From positions 1 through 64,000 of the forward strand of contig JAPXFY010000096.1 of assembly GCA_030674185.1 (NCBI GenBank): DNA of 64,000 nt, in the 5' to 3' direction. A program made the translations under genes and the position numbers. The DNA comes from Monoplex corrugatus (taxonomy: Eukaryota > Mollusca > Gastropoda > Littorinimorpha > Ranellidae). The notes below the pieces were generated by a model, which searched no databases, had not been told where the DNA came from, and saw only the letters and a program-made list of their open reading frames with translations. Every line of letters starts with the position of its first letter. Within the stretch, counting starts at the first letter, position 1. Below are positions 43,572 to 56,311 of this stretch, piece after piece.

Positions 43572-44063
43572 TTATGTAAATATCTATATGTACATCACTC
43601 AAAAAACAAAATTAAATGCAAACAAAAAACACAAAGACTGACAATATTTGGTTACTCGATCATTATGTGTACAAACATGAATTATTGCACAGCAGGACAC
43701 GACCAGTAGATAGAAGTGACAGTGCATATACTATGACAACTGTTTAAGACCTGTGGAACAGGCTGGTCAAGTGAGAAAGAGCTGACAGATCCTTTGGTTC
43801 AACTGACAGTGAATTCCACAGAGATGCTCTGAGAAATGGAAAGCACAATGCTCAAGCTGACTTAAGATGACATTTTATCACCATCATAAGCTTTTGTTTT
43901 GAGAATTTCATGCATCTATTTTATTTACCATTCAGATGAGACAATCCTAAAACATGTGTTAAGTGAATCAACAGAGCAAGAGAAGATGAGATGACTGACT
44001 GTACAGGCCTACATATGTAAGTCTTGCACAAACATTATCAAAATTATCAAAATATCCACTTAC

Positions 44064-44158
44064 AATGGCATCAGTCTGTGACTGGATGATCAAACAGTCT
44101 GACTCATCCCACTCATACCCAGGTGAGGGGAGGGTGGCATCAGAGTCACTCATTTTAT
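44064..44158 (-). CDS. Candidate first coding exon, gene unknown
   Basis: The sequence reads ttatttatccag|ATAAA, an ATG at 44153, then 30 codons (MSDSDATLPSPGYEWDESDC and 10 more) to a strong donor GCCATT|gtaagt in phase 0. The splice sites are good and the peptide is acidic and not low-complexity. It cannot join directly to E1, which needs phase 1, so it would need an intervening exon or belong to another minus-strand gene. I do not recognise the peptide. Confidence 0.4.
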
Positions 44159-44634
44159 CTGGATAAATAAAGACCTTACCCACTATGAGACACTTGAATG
44201 ACAACAGTAATACTAATAGTAATAATAAACAAGGCCTACTACAACTAGTTATGAGAAATACTAGCACCTAATAATCATTCTATTAAGGCCTATACAGTGC
44301 CATCAGTCCATATCAAAGCATCCATGTGCACTTTAGATAGGAACAAAACAAACAAGAGAAAAAATATGGGGGAGGTTTCCCATGCCCATACATTAATGCA
44401 GTACAGGCCTGGGCTCAGTTGGACACACATCAATTTAAAAGGCATGCTGAATATTTGAAATAAAAGAAATCACATTCAAAGCATTAATCTTAATCATTGT
44501 ATCTAGGTCTTAAATTTGGAAAATTCAAGATTTTTTTTAGCGTAATATATACTAATAATATCAATTTTAGAAGTTCAGCATTACTGTGCATCGGCTCATC
44601 ACACCTTTGGGTATTTGCTCTTTGTGTGTCACTG

Positions 44635-44641
44635 TGTGTGT

Positions 44642-44703
<62 letters not shown>

Positions 44704-44731
44704 TTTGGTGGTGGTGGTGGTGGTGTTCGTG
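44635..44731 (+). repeat. (TG)n then (GGT)n microsatellite
   Basis: (TG)n 44635-44705 and (GGT)n 44708-44725. Confidence 0.95.
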
Positions 44732-45034
44732 TGTGAGTAGTCACTGAGCTGTGTCTGTCAAACGTCAGTCAGCAAGACTGTTGTGTGGGTGTACACATAT
44801 CGGGAGATGTGACACTACTATGTGACCAATATCCATTGTCCCTCGCCATCCTTAACTACAGTAGTCCTATCTAGATCTACACTTTGATTCTTGCTAAACT
44901 TGCCTAATACAGTAGTAGCGCGAGTTTTAATCTGATCCAATCTGACCATCTAAAGTCCACAATTCTATAAGCTGATATTGAGGGGCAGCAGACCTTCGAA
45001 GTTCGGCTGCCCATCGCCACAGTTTGCTGAGTCA

Positions 45035-46095
45035 TCTAATAATAATAATAATAATAATATATTTTATTTATATAGCGCAAAATCTTGATAAAATCAAATC
45101 TAAGCGCTGAGCGTATACATGCATACATACCTACATACATATGAGCGTATACATGCATACATACATGCATACATACTTACATACATAAATCTAAGCTGAG
45201 CGTATACATGCATACATACATACATACATAAATCTAAGCGTATACATACATACATACATACATACATACATACATACATACATACATACATACATACATA
45301 CATACGTACGCACATGCATACATAATAATTACAATATTTATATATCGCAAAATCTCGACAAAATCAAATCCAAGCGCCGAAAAGTCACACACGCACGCAC
45401 GCACGCACACACACGCACACACACACACACACACACACGCATGGCCACAAATGGGGAGAAAGAATAAAAGCAATAAAAGCAAGAATAAAAGCAATGGAAA
45501 ACCACAGAGAGCACATCATATACAATTATATATTAAAACAAAGTGATTCCCCTCCGAGCGGAGACAGGCTGCAGAGGGGGGTTGAGTGAGGTTAGGATTT
45601 TATGCAGAGGAGAAAAGGTGAGTTTTGAGAGCGGACTTGAAGGAGGCAAAAGTAGGTTGCTGACGGACTGAGAGAGGAAGTTTGTTCCAGGAGAGTGGAC
45701 CAGAAACAGAGAAGGCTCGTGGACCATAGGTATTGAGCTTAGTGTGTGGAAAGCGAAAAGTCAGAGGATCGGAGGCAGAGCGGAGGGTACGTGAGGGATT
45801 GCGCTTTGATACAGGGAGCCAGTGAAGTTGTGCCAGGAGAGGAGATATGTGGTCAGCTTTTTTCTTTTTGAGTACAAGGCGTACAGCATTGTTTTGAATG
45901 CGCTGTAGGATGTGAATGGTGGAGGCAGGAAGACCAGACAGGAGTGAATTGCAATAGTCAATGCGAGACATTATGAAGGAGAGGACGAGTTTTGCAGTTG
46001 TTTCGACAGAGAGATACTTCCTGATCAGGCTTATACGATGGAGATGATAGTAGCAAGATCTGGCAGTTTGAGAAACAAAGTTGTTCATGGACAGA
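45035..46095 (-). mobile_element. Rex1/CR1-like LINE 3' fragment, uninterrupted
   Basis: The antisense frame starts MNNFVSQTARSCYYHLHRI, then [19 protein letters not shown] and [18 protein letters not shown] to THLFSSA. There is an internal deletion of about 90 bp relative to 376-957. The 3' UTR contains (TG)n, (TATG)n (45109-45306) and two copies of the gcgcttagatttgatttta / tatataaat end module, with an (ATT)n tail. Confidence 0.8.
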
Positions 46096-47878
46096 TCTAG
46101 ACTGACAACCAGCGTCTACTAGATAGATCTAGACTGACAGCCAGCGTCAAACTGAAGCTTGTATTTCGAGTACAGGTTCAAATCTGTGCACCAAATTTTA
46201 CACAATAAGCTAAAAATGCATTGTCTTATACGTCGTGAAAAATGAAGACCTGAAGCCAATAGGTTCAGCTGGTATGACAAAAAGAAAACGTTAATCGGCA
46301 CTGATAAGTCTGACGGCCATTGTAAACAAGGCAATAACAACGGTCACCACACCAACTATCTGTAAAATGGCCTAAAACGGTTTCAGGGACTAAAATCTGC
46401 ACCAAATTTTACACATAAGCAGGAAAATGCATGTTCTCATTGGTAATTAATTTCAAATGAACTCAAGATCATACCTGTAAGTTTGGGAGATAACGACCAC
46501 ACAACCACAATCCACACCACCACTGCCACGTCAGCAATCGAAAGGAAACTCGTGAAAATGACCAGGTCACCATGGGAAAAGTACGGACTTTGGTATACAG
46601 ATCGGTTATTATCGGACACATGAATACATTAACGAAACAAAGAGCGATTGTTTGCCTACCCTCTTGCGTGTGCCGCCACGCCGGTCACAGTCTTCCGCTA
46701 AATTTTTCGCGCACGCGTAATCGCCGATTGTGACGTACCTAGATCATATTTAATTTCAAGCTGTCTAAGGCCTATTGGTAAAACATCTAGTGTATTTCAT
46801 GTTGTATTCCTGGTGTTTTGTTCGTGCCTATCTCGTTTGTTTCCGTGCTGTTATTGTATTATAATGAGTATAAAGAACTAAGATGTTCCACTGTGTTTGT
46901 GTCCAGCTCCAGACCGGCCAGAGAATAGAAGAAAGAACTGATGCCAGGAGGTTTTGATGACATTTTTGGAAGACTGTGACTCTACCCCTGAAGAACTTTA
47001 TGTTCCGACACAGAACGTAAGACGACTCAACCTGCTCACTGCACGAAGTCCTCTTCCTCTACAGACTTCAACAGCCGGAGGTCGTCACCTTTTCAGCGCC
47101 CAAGTGAAAAGAAGACACTTCTTCAATTATAGCAAAGATTACACTGGCCAGTTAAGTTTATGTTATTAAACAAACCAGAAAGCTACCGTCAAAGATTCTT
47201 ATACACATTCAAGGACCCGTAACTAGCTTCCTAGAGACTTTAACTGAACCTTACTAAGAAAGGAAACTCAAAAGTTTCGAATCCTAAAAACATTGGAAAG
47301 TAATCTGGGAAAAATTGTAGTTGTTCGAATGAAATTGTTTGGAATGCAATTTGTTGTGTTCTTTGTTGACCAAATGGTCTAAATTCCAAATTGTTCCCAG
47401 AAAGAGAACAGAAATTTGACCGAAAGTGAAGATAGTAAAAATCTGTTATTGTTATATCAAAACCAAGTTTCTTTTTCATAATTTTTGGTTTCGTTAGCTG
47501 TGTGGAAGTTGAACACAACTATACACTAGCATACATTACAGAGCTGGTAAGAAAAACATGCATCTGGCAATATTTGAATATAAACAGAAAATTAGTAGAA
47601 CCATGAACAACACACACAAAAATCCTAACACAGCCTATATGCAGCATTACAGTGATTGTCTAATTTCATTTCGTTTTGTTTTATCTTAATTTTGGCAGTT
47701 TAGAAACGTGTCTCTCTTTTTTCTCCTGGAACGAAAAAAAAAAAAGTAGACAGCTTGGAATGTCACAGCTGTTCCTTGCTGACTTTCAGTTACAGGATGC
47801 CAGAGTGGAAAGGTGCGCGATGCGTCGTCACCACAGACACCCTATATAGGATGTATGTGGTCGTCACTGACATGTTTA
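46096..47878. other. Unassigned DNA
   Basis: No gene or known element recognised. A possible transmembrane-like frame (46437-46619, minus) ends at a GT but lacks an ATG and acceptor. Confidence 0.4.
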
Positions 47879-48115
47879 TGCTTGATTTAACGTCTTTTCA
47901 CTATAAGTGATATTAGATGACGTGATTATCTTGAGGGCATCCAGTCTTTGAAGCGAGAGCAGTCTAGTGCTGCCACCATTTTTCTGCCTACACCTGTGCG
48001 CTCAATTGAACGCGGCTTCTGCCTAACCCCTCTGCCATGCTGCTGCACCCTGAGAGCAAATTGGAAATCTACACTCTTGTTCAAAAACGTTGTAGTACTA
48101 AACTTCAAAGCGACT
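47879..48115 (-). mobile_element. Fragment sharing the I/Nimb-like 3' module
   Basis: About 37 bp (taacgtcttttcactataag and tgatattaga) match the 3' end of the element at 958-4326; the adjoining 200 bp differ. It may be the 3' end of a related family. Confidence 0.45.
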
Positions 48116-48575
48116 TAATTTGACGTCACATCATTCATATAAACGCTGAGAGATTACGCTTTCCATAGACACTAAACATGAAAGAAACATACATCAAACA
48201 TACACCAGGCAGCCGTTTAGAACAGACAATAACGGTCAATTCAATTTTTCGAAGTTATGCTTGTCCCGTGAAAATTGCACAAATGTAATTGATCACACGA
48301 GTAGAATATTAATTTTATCGTATTCATTTTACTGGAGTAGAGAGATGCATACACAACACATTACAATACACAGAACAGTAGATCGATTTACCTGAAGGCC
48401 ACAACTGATACTGTCTTTCGTGCAGTGAAAATACTACCTCCCATTCCATTGTCAGCAGCAGCAGCCAGAGGATTAAAGTGAGGAACGTGTGAAAATAAAT
48501 AATAATAATGGACTTAAAGGAAACAGTTATATCCACAGTTCTCCACTGGACACCGGTAGTAGTTTTGTGTGTGTG

Positions 48576-48627
<52 letters not shown>

Positions 48628-50200
48628 GTAGGAATGTTCCACTATACACTCCATCTAAGCGTTTGTCAGTCATTCAAATACCATGACACTTTAAACGCTA
48701 CAAACATATTGATCTGGTAAACCAATCACACATGCAGGTAGCACATGCACACAGTGATTGCTTCACCCACTGATAATCCAAACTATGTAATAAAGCGAGC
48801 ACAGCTTGACTTCAAAGACACACAAAAATTTGGCATCCTGCTGGCACTAAACAGTAGAGACAAAGAAGGCACATATATCCTGGCACTGACCTAGATAAGG
48901 GCAGCATCAGGAATGCGGGAGGTGCCCAGCTGTGTAAACAAAAGTCAGCTAGCGGGCAGTGGCCAACTCAGTAGATAGAGGGAAAGAAGGGCTGGAACAG
49001 CTGTGATGTGTGATTATCTAATTTTTATGCTAATTGTCTTTTCTTAATTACATATTATCTGAAACTACATTTTTAACAGAACATTTGCCTGTGAATGAAG
49101 GATCAGGTATCACCAGCGCAAACTGCGTGTATTGCACGCGCTGTCAAGGTGACGATAACTGAGGAGGTAATATGGGTCGAAGGCTTTGTCAGGATGTCAC
49201 AAACATACGCACACACTGACAACACACACACTGACAAAGTTAGATAAACTACTATGAAGAGAAAATCAAGGATGGTGTGTCCAAAAATTGTGGGGCTCCA
49301 AAGCAAGCTACATATAACAGACATTTTATCTCGTAGTAATAAAAAAAGTCTGTACCGGTATATAGCTAATTGTAAGGGGGAAACGATGCGGAAACACACA
49401 CAAACTGTTGAAAAATATAACATACAGAAAAAGACAGGGGATGGGCACTATCACCCCCGTAGTTCTGGCCCTAAGAAAAGCCAAAGGCTCGGCAGTCTCG
49501 CTTTCCCTAAACCACTCAAAGTATGAAAGAAATGTTCACTTTAAATTGATATCGTGCATACTATACTAGTAGATCAGACATCGAGAAATTATACCTTCAC
49601 GCTTCGTGACCGCTGTCTGTATCCTGGAAGTGAACTGTCCAGTTACAAAAAAAAACTGAGTAGCATTCGTTTTTGTAAGCGACCAAACTCTCGTCTGGGT
49701 TCCCTAGGTGACGTCCTTGTCCGAATAGAAAAAGCCACAGGAACTTTTCCACATAATGTTCTCCCAGGAGGAAAAAGGAAGCGCTGGGGATGCATAGAGA
49801 TGTATATGAGCTTTGACGAATGTCGATTGTATTCTAGAGAATCAGCTTGTTAACAGTTCTGTCACAGAATAATTGTAAATAGGTAAGACAAACTTGTCTC
49901 TTGCTGTGAATTTGAAGTGTCCCCGGCGTTTGTGAAAATCGTCATTTTTTTGTCATTTTTTAGTCATAACTTTCACATTTATTAACCAATTTGCTTGCAA
50001 TTTGGCACACTTATGGACAATGAAATCATTGAAAACAGCTTACACTGCTAACAGTCGAAAGCTCCGAGGGCCGGACTCTGGCGTGGAGATCATCAGGAGA
50101 GAATGCGTCGCTGTTTCGGGCTCTTCCTCTCTACAGCTTCAATGACGCACCGAGCCCCCTCACCGATGTGAGGTCTCCCTGCCAGTTCGACTATATGCCT
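48116..50200. other. Unassigned DNA
   Basis: (TG)n at 48577-48628. A 99-codon frame at 49554-49853 has no recognisable motif. Nothing else supported. Confidence 0.4.
48392..48449 (-). other. Weak candidate upstream exon of the methyltransferase gene
   Basis: A 19-codon frame from an ATG at 48449 (MEWEVVFSLHERQYQLWPS) ends TTCAG|gtaaat in phase 1, exactly what E1 requires; the join would give Glu-His-Pro-Thr-Glu-Met. Upstream in frame is a leucine-rich stretch (TFLTLILWLLLLT). Only the phase and the donor support it. Confidence 0.25.
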
Positions 50201-50214
50201 TTGCCATCAACCAG

Positions 50215-50517
50215 TCAGGACTCGCTCCAGGAGGTGTCCTCTCTCTTCAACCAGATCCAATGACTTGTTTTCTCTACAGTCTTCTGTAGAGCTTTTGTCA
50301 TGGTTTTCACTTTCTTCGGACCAAGTCCAGCCACTTTCATCCACTTTCTGATGCTATTTGCGATGTAACCTCTGCAGCCGACTTCGACTGGGAAGTGCGT
50401 TGCTTTCCATCCCGCCTCCTCGCATTCATCGACAAGAGCCTCGTAGCGATTCTCCTTCCGCTCGTGTGCAGCCCTGATATTGTCTTCGTGGGGCACCGTC
50501 AGCTCCACAAGGTGCAC
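50215..50517 (-). pseudogene. R2-superfamily endonuclease C-terminal segment
   Basis: HLVELTVPHEDNIRAAHERK supplies the E and downstream K of the PD-(D/E)xK site; EVGCRGYIANSIRKWMK and HWIWLKREDTSW end the protein. Overlaps the preceding segment in another frame. Confidence 0.7.
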
Positions 50518-51026
50518 CTCTCACTCTCCTTGCTCCATACCACCAGGTCTGCTTCTTCGTTGTTGGGATGGAAGAATCTCTCGCAGCCCTCAAGGTCTGC
50601 GGCTACCTCCCACAGACCACCACACTGGCCATCCGTGGCCTCGCTTGCCTTCTTTCCATCAGGAACCTTGCTTCCTTGCGGTACAAACATGATCTTGCCC
50701 AGTCCTTGTTTCTGCGGCTTAAGAGCGTATTTTCCCTCCTCCACCTGCTCCTTCGCCATCTTGGTAAACACCCTGAGCACTTCATTGTGTCTCCAGGTGT
50801 ATCTATTCAGGGCCAGGTGGCAGTTTGAGAGGATATGCTTCATGGTTCCTAGTTTGCCGCACCTGCACTTGTCATCTTCCTGGACCTTCCATCTGACTAA
50901 GTTCACTGGTGAAGGCAGAACATCATAGGTGGACCGGAGAAGAGAGCTTAACCTCGATGTGTTCCACTCCCAGATCTCACTCCATCCAATCTTTCTTTCC
51001 ACTACATGCTCCTCCCACCCGGTCAC
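50499..51026 (-). pseudogene. R2-superfamily zinc-knuckle segment
   Basis: The frame contains LLRSTYDVLPSPVNLVRW, then CRCGKLGTMKHILSNC (knuckle) and RYTWRHNEVLRVF, matching residues 830-895 of the 31178-34285 protein, and ends in the endonuclease start (EADLVVWSKESE). Confidence 0.7.
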
Positions 51027-51062
51027 CCGCCCTTGTTGAGCACACTGGATGAGGTGAACTTC

Positions 51063-53303
51063 TCACCTTTCAGCCTCATTCTTTTGCACCTGCCCTGCTG
51101 CAGCTGCTCTTCTGTCTCGTTGGGACATCTTCCTAAAAGGTCTGAAGTCGCCGTTGCCAAGTCCCAACCTGCCCGTCTGTGCTGGACCTACAATGTCGCC
51201 ATGTTCCAACGAAGAGATGATCTCGTCAGCCGCATACTCCGCATTCCATTTTCTCGCTGTTCTGACTTCTGGTGGGTCGTCGCTGACTTTTTGATCCCTC
51301 GACTCCCTCAGCATCATCACAGTCCTGATCTTTCCTGCCTTGTAGATCTCCACGATGGATGCGAGGGGTAGCTGGAGCGCTCCCTTTTGCCTGTACAGGG
51401 CTGATGTGTTGGTTGTGCGAGGCAGCCCCAGCCACTTCCTGATGTAGGTGTTACATGTTTTCTCGATCATCTCAACTCTCGACACGGCGACCTCGTACGT
51501 CATCAGCGGCCATGCCAGTCGAGGGTAGAGGGCAAACTGCAAACACCATATCTTATACTTTCCTGGCAGTTTTGTTTGGTCAATCGCTTTCAGCCCATCT
51601 TTAGCCTGCTTCATGATTTCCACACCCCGACTCCTGTCTGACAGGGTTCCTGCATACCACCGTCCCAAACTTTTCACAGGTTGCTCTTTTACTGTAGGCA
51701 TCTGTTCCCCTGCGATTGTAAACTTCTGTTGCTTCTGCTTCCCTTTGTGAATAGTCAGGCTTCTAGATTTCTTGGCTTTAAACTTCATCCTGGACCAAGT
51801 GATCAGCTCATCCAGCCGAGTCAAAACACCCTGCATTGTGTCCGTATCTCTTGTCAGCAAGGTCACGTCATCCATGAAGGCTTTCTTTGGTGATCTCACC
51901 TTTGCTTTTTCCTCAGCGCAGTCTGCAGATCTCAGTAACATCTCCATCACCAGGATGAACCAGATGACAGATATAGTGCAGCCGGCTGCGATCCCAATCT
52001 CCAATCGGTGCCACTCAGTTATGAAGTCTTTGGTCGAGAATCGCATCTGGAAGTTACCGTAGTATTCTTTCATGATGCCTTGCACCTCGTGCGGGATGTA
52101 AAAGAAGTCCATTGCTTTCATCAGCAGTTCATGGGGAACGGATCCGTAGGCATTCGCCAGATCCAACCAAACCACACTTAGGCTTCCTTTGGTTTTCTTG
52201 GCCTCCTGGATTGCATCCCAGATCGTAAAAGAGTGTTCAATGCATCCTGGGATCCCTGGTATCCCAGCTTTCTGCACGCTCTCATCCACATAGCCGTTGC
52301 TTTGCAGATATGCCACAGTCCTCTTCGCAAGTATTCCCATGAAGATCTTGCACGCCACATTGATGATGGAGATGGGTCGGAACTGCCCTATAATCTCTGC
52401 ATTCTGTTCCTTTGGTAGGTACACTCCTTCTGCTCTGCACCAACCTTCAGCAAGCTCCTTGTCTTCCCACAAAGCTCTCAGCATCTCAAAAAGGGTGTGC
52501 CTCAACTCGTCGCTATACTTGAAAACCTTGTAGGACACGCCATCTCCTCCAGGTGCACTTTTGGCTCTTGCTTTTCTGACAAACTCGTCCACTTCTTTTT
52601 CTCTGATCGGACCAAGCTGGAAGCTCACACCAGGGGCAGTCGGATGCTTCAGGCCTTTCATGTCTGGCAGCGGCTCATCCCTTTTTGGATCGCTGTACGT
52701 CTGCTTAACATGAGTGTCTAGCTCTTCTTTCGTACACTTCAACTTCCCGCTCCGTGCCTCCGTGAACAACTTCTTAGCTGCTCCATATGGATTCTTCATA
52801 AATTCCTCACGTGTTCTTCTGCTCTCTTTTCTTCTGGTGCGTCTTCTTTCTTGCCTCTGGAGGTCTCTGCTCTTTTTTTTAAGGTCTTCAAACATGATTC
52901 TCAGGCCTTCTTGTTCTTCTGGCGGTGCATTTTTTCTCTGCTTCTGCAAGTCACGTTTCTGTTTTCTCAGTTGTGCTAGCACTCTCTGCCTTCTACTCAA
53001 TCCCCCTCTCTGCAAAGGTGTTTTCTTCTCTACCTCGCCGCTACCAAATTCTTCCATCGCCGACTCGTAGATAATGTTTGCAAACACGCCCAACATCTCT
53101 TTGGCTTCGCCTCCGCTGGAATTCTTCTTGGCTTCTTTCAGTTTCTTCCTGACGTTATCTTCCAGTACCTTGTACTTTGCCTTCTCATTGGCAAGCGGGC
53201 CACAGTATTCTCGGCTTCCTTGTCCCTGGTTCCTGGGTTTGCTGCTCTGCACCGCTCTGGGTCTGGACGGAAGGAGAGTGGATTGGAGCACTAATCGATC
53301 CAC
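51063..53303 (-). pseudogene. R2-superfamily RT domain
   Basis: 746 codons: RAKSAPGGDGVSYKVFKY near 244, FRPISIINVACKIF near 308, [16 protein letters not shown] near 379, GCTISVIWF near 441 and the catalytic FMDD near 476. The N-terminal zinc finger (TCEQCCRKFGTWRGLRVH) is in another frame, running from about 53460 to 53185. The RT core is intact, but the protein is severed from finger and endonuclease. Confidence 0.75.
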
Positions 53304-53560
53304 TGTGGTTTTCGTCCTGGGATGATTTGCTTCGTGTCTTACGATCTGTCGATCTGCACTGTCTTCTCTCCCTCATACAGACCCTAGCCTGGTGCACCCT
53401 CAACCCTCGCCAGGTGCCGAACTTTCTGCAACACTGCTCGCAAGTGAAGCTGCTTTCTTGATGTTCTTGAGTCGCTGTCCTGTCCCTGCCTAGGTCGTTA
53501 TCCGTTGAATCAATCCTTGTGGATCCATCTTCTGTCCCTCCCTCTCGGTGGATCCTGGGG

Positions 53561-54624
53561 CTGTCTAGCTTTTGTCATATCAAAATTTGTGTAAGTTAAG
53601 TATCATAGTTATTATGAGCCTTAAAGTGAATTTTTTAAAATATTTTTTTCCGAAAATCAGGACCTTCCAAACAAAGAACCCAACATGATAAAAAAAACTG
53701 GTATGACAAAAGCTTCATTTACTATTTCTGTTTGTTACATAAAAATATTAAGCATGAAGTATAGAAACTGATGGAGAAAACCGCCCAAAACTGAGTAGTC
53801 TCCAATTCAATCAAAAAATTTTTTTTTTACATAAATTATTATTACACTGAAACTATGAAGCATTGACACTGGAAAATATTTTTCCACAATGTGCTATCCT
53901 TGCCGCACATTTCGGCAAATTTGAAGTGTGTGACTTGAATATTACTTCAGATATGAAAATTAAAACAAAATGTTCCGGTTTCAGCTAGGCCTTCCACCTT
54001 AACGGAGATATATGATCGACTATCGTGGTCGATAAAGTCCATCCTAGCACTTGTTAGCGATAGGTGCCATACGCATATTATAAATTGCTGTTGTTTGTGC
54101 ATAGTCTCAGCAACTCTCTCCACCTACCTCCACAAGTCCAGGGCAAACCGAGATAAGACAGCTGTTCTCATAGGACACACAGACGGCTGAACAGTAGATG
54201 GCAAGTCGCAGCATACGGCCAAAACCACAAGCAGTGCTCTGTGGCAATGCCCTTTATGCAGTATGCAGCTGCGGGATTATCTGTCTGGGTTTTCTCCTAT
54301 AACCTTTTCCCACCCAAGGGGTAACCCACAAGGCAGCGGAGACAGGCACAGGTCGTACAGTCTACTGTCATACTGTAACAGAGACTTAGCTTTGACCTGA
54401 ATAGAGACAGTGATAGGCGGTTCAGAACTGGCAAATGCTCATACTCTGTTTAGCTGGGACACCCAGATATATCTCGAGTTTTCAGGATATGCGAAGACAT
54501 ATGACATGATTGTTAATTTCTCTTTGCAACTGCAGGCAGCTTCGTTCAGCCGTGCACTGTAATGGGCTGTGTCATACCGAATTTTGCTGGTTAAATTAGA
54601 TGGCAGGCCATCTGACATCAACAT
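53561..54624. other. Unassigned DNA
   Basis: AT-rich, no gene or element recognised. Confidence 0.4.
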
Positions 54625-55697
54625 CATGTAGGTGTATGCACCAACATCCGCAAGTACTCAGGACGAAATTGAAGTATTAAAGATGGCCAAGGCTCAATGC
54701 AAATCACAAGAAGTCACAATGATAATGGGAGAGTTTAATGCTAAAGTGGGATAGGATAGGGTGGAGGATATAGTTGGACCTCATGGCCTTGGCACACAAA
54801 ATGAAAGGGGAAGGAAACTTGTAGGATGGACACAAATGAATGAGTTCATAGTAGGAAACACCTGGTTTGAGCAGCCTCACAGAAGACAATGGACATGGAC
54901 GAGTCCAGGAAATAATACTAAAAATCAAATTGACTACATCCTGATAAATAAAAGATTTAGAAATTCTTTGCTGACAGCAAAAAAAAAAAAAACAAAAAAA
55001 ACACAGCAAAAACAAAAAAACAAACCAAACAAAAACAGACGCAGACTGCAACGGTGACCACAATCGTGTAATAGGAATATTTAGACTGAAACTAAAGAAA
55101 AGAAAACAGACCAAAGGTAACATCAAACTTAATCTTGGACTCTTAAAGACAGATGAAGTGATACGGGAAAAAATTAACGTACATGTTCAAAACTAATTGA
55201 GTGCTCTGGGAGACGTTGGTGACAGTGAGGAACAATGGACAAATTTGAGATACTCGATAAATGAAGCTTGTGAAGAAATCCCTAGAGTAGATAGAAAAGC
55301 AAAAAAGAATTGGATGACAAAAGAAATTATAGTCTTGATGGAAGAAAGGAGGAAGGCAAAGGGAAAAGAGGAAAGATACAGAGAGATAAACAAAGAAATC
55401 AGGAATAGGTGCAATAAAGCTAAAGAAGCTTGGCTGAAAATAAAGTGCAAAGAAATAGAAGACCAACACAAAATAGATCCTGAGGATATGTACAGAAGAA
55501 CTGAAGAAATAGCGCACAGGAAAAAGACATGCACATCATCTGATTGCTTAAACTCGAAAGATGGTACGCTTGTCATGGAAAAAGACAAAATATTAGATAG
55601 ATGGAGAGAGTACATTAAAGACTTTTTAACGATGGCAGAAAGGAAGGACACATTATAAGAAAGAACGTTGAAGGACAACCCATAATGGAAAATGAAG
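54625..55697 (+). pseudogene. RTE-like LINE endonuclease and linker fragment
   Basis: Apurinic endonuclease remnants: VYAPTSASTQDEIEV, MIMGEFNAKVG, IVGPHGLGTQNERGRKLV, FEQPHRRQWTWTSPGN and NQIDYILINKRFRNSLL. An A-rich stretch (54979-55037) replaces a few codons before a decayed CNGDHNRV (the S/G-D-H motif). The linker (55197-55658) reads DRKAKKNWMTKEIIVLMEER. It stops where the MITE begins at 55698; RT is missing. Frame breaks make it inactive. Confidence 0.75.
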
Positions 55698-56311
55698 TTT
55701 GAGCAGCACCACGAAATCAGTCTTAATTCGCAGTCAGTCGAACAGCACTAGGAGCTGAAAAGGTGACTGAGGGTCTGTCTGGGGTGTTTTGACTTTTTCT
55801 CAAAATTGATTTCTGTAGACTATAATCTATCCCCCACAGAATTTTTTTTTTCTGAAAAATTATTAATCAATTTAAAATGGTATTTTACTGCACTGATCGC
55901 AACTGAAAGAATGCAATTTCCTACCAGAAGTAGGCCTACCTATTTTTATCTCTCATTATAAACCGTAACATGTACAGTACCCGCACATGTAATATACTGA
56001 AGGAAAGCTCTTTGGTGCGCCTTTCAGATAATGACAGCGAAAATTAGAAACAAACTGGGTCAAAGTCACCAAATAAAGAAATTTAAAGAAAATGTGTAAG
56101 AGACCACACACAAACTTTGGAAGCCGTTTTCTCAAAATGGCCGTCATACAACTTAATGACTTTTTTAAACATACATAACTTCTACATTTTTTTGGAGTAC
56201 AAGCTTTATTCAAGTCCCAAAATAATCAGCAGAATGTATACTTTCCAGTGATATGTATATCTCAAAATACCCAAAATGCTAGTTAAGACTGATTTCGTGC
56301 TGGCAGGTCAC
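55698..56311 (-). mobile_element. TIR MITE family A, diverged inverted copy
   Basis: Reverse-complement match to 8360-8965 over its whole length, with scattered differences. The left end (gagcagcaccacgaaatcag) is eroded. It abuts the RTE-like endonuclease fragment at 54625-55697. Confidence 0.75.

Larger units (their letters stand above)
50100..53560 (-). mobile_element. R2-superfamily LINE, decayed second family
   Basis: Same domain order as 31060-34320 but clearly diverged in sequence and split by at least three frameshifts: zinc finger near 53440, RT 51063-53303, zinc knuckle 50499-51026, endonuclease and tail 50215-50517. Confidence 0.8.

Noticed and set aside
46437..46619. Transmembrane-like exon
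   Set aside because: Starts at GTG, no acceptor or ATG in frame, no homologue recognised.
46700..47240. Possible LTR-like stretch
   Set aside because: No paired repeat, primer-binding site or gag/pol found nearby.
49554..49853. 99-codon ORF
   Set aside because: No recognisable motif, splice signals or duplicate; kept as unassigned DNA.
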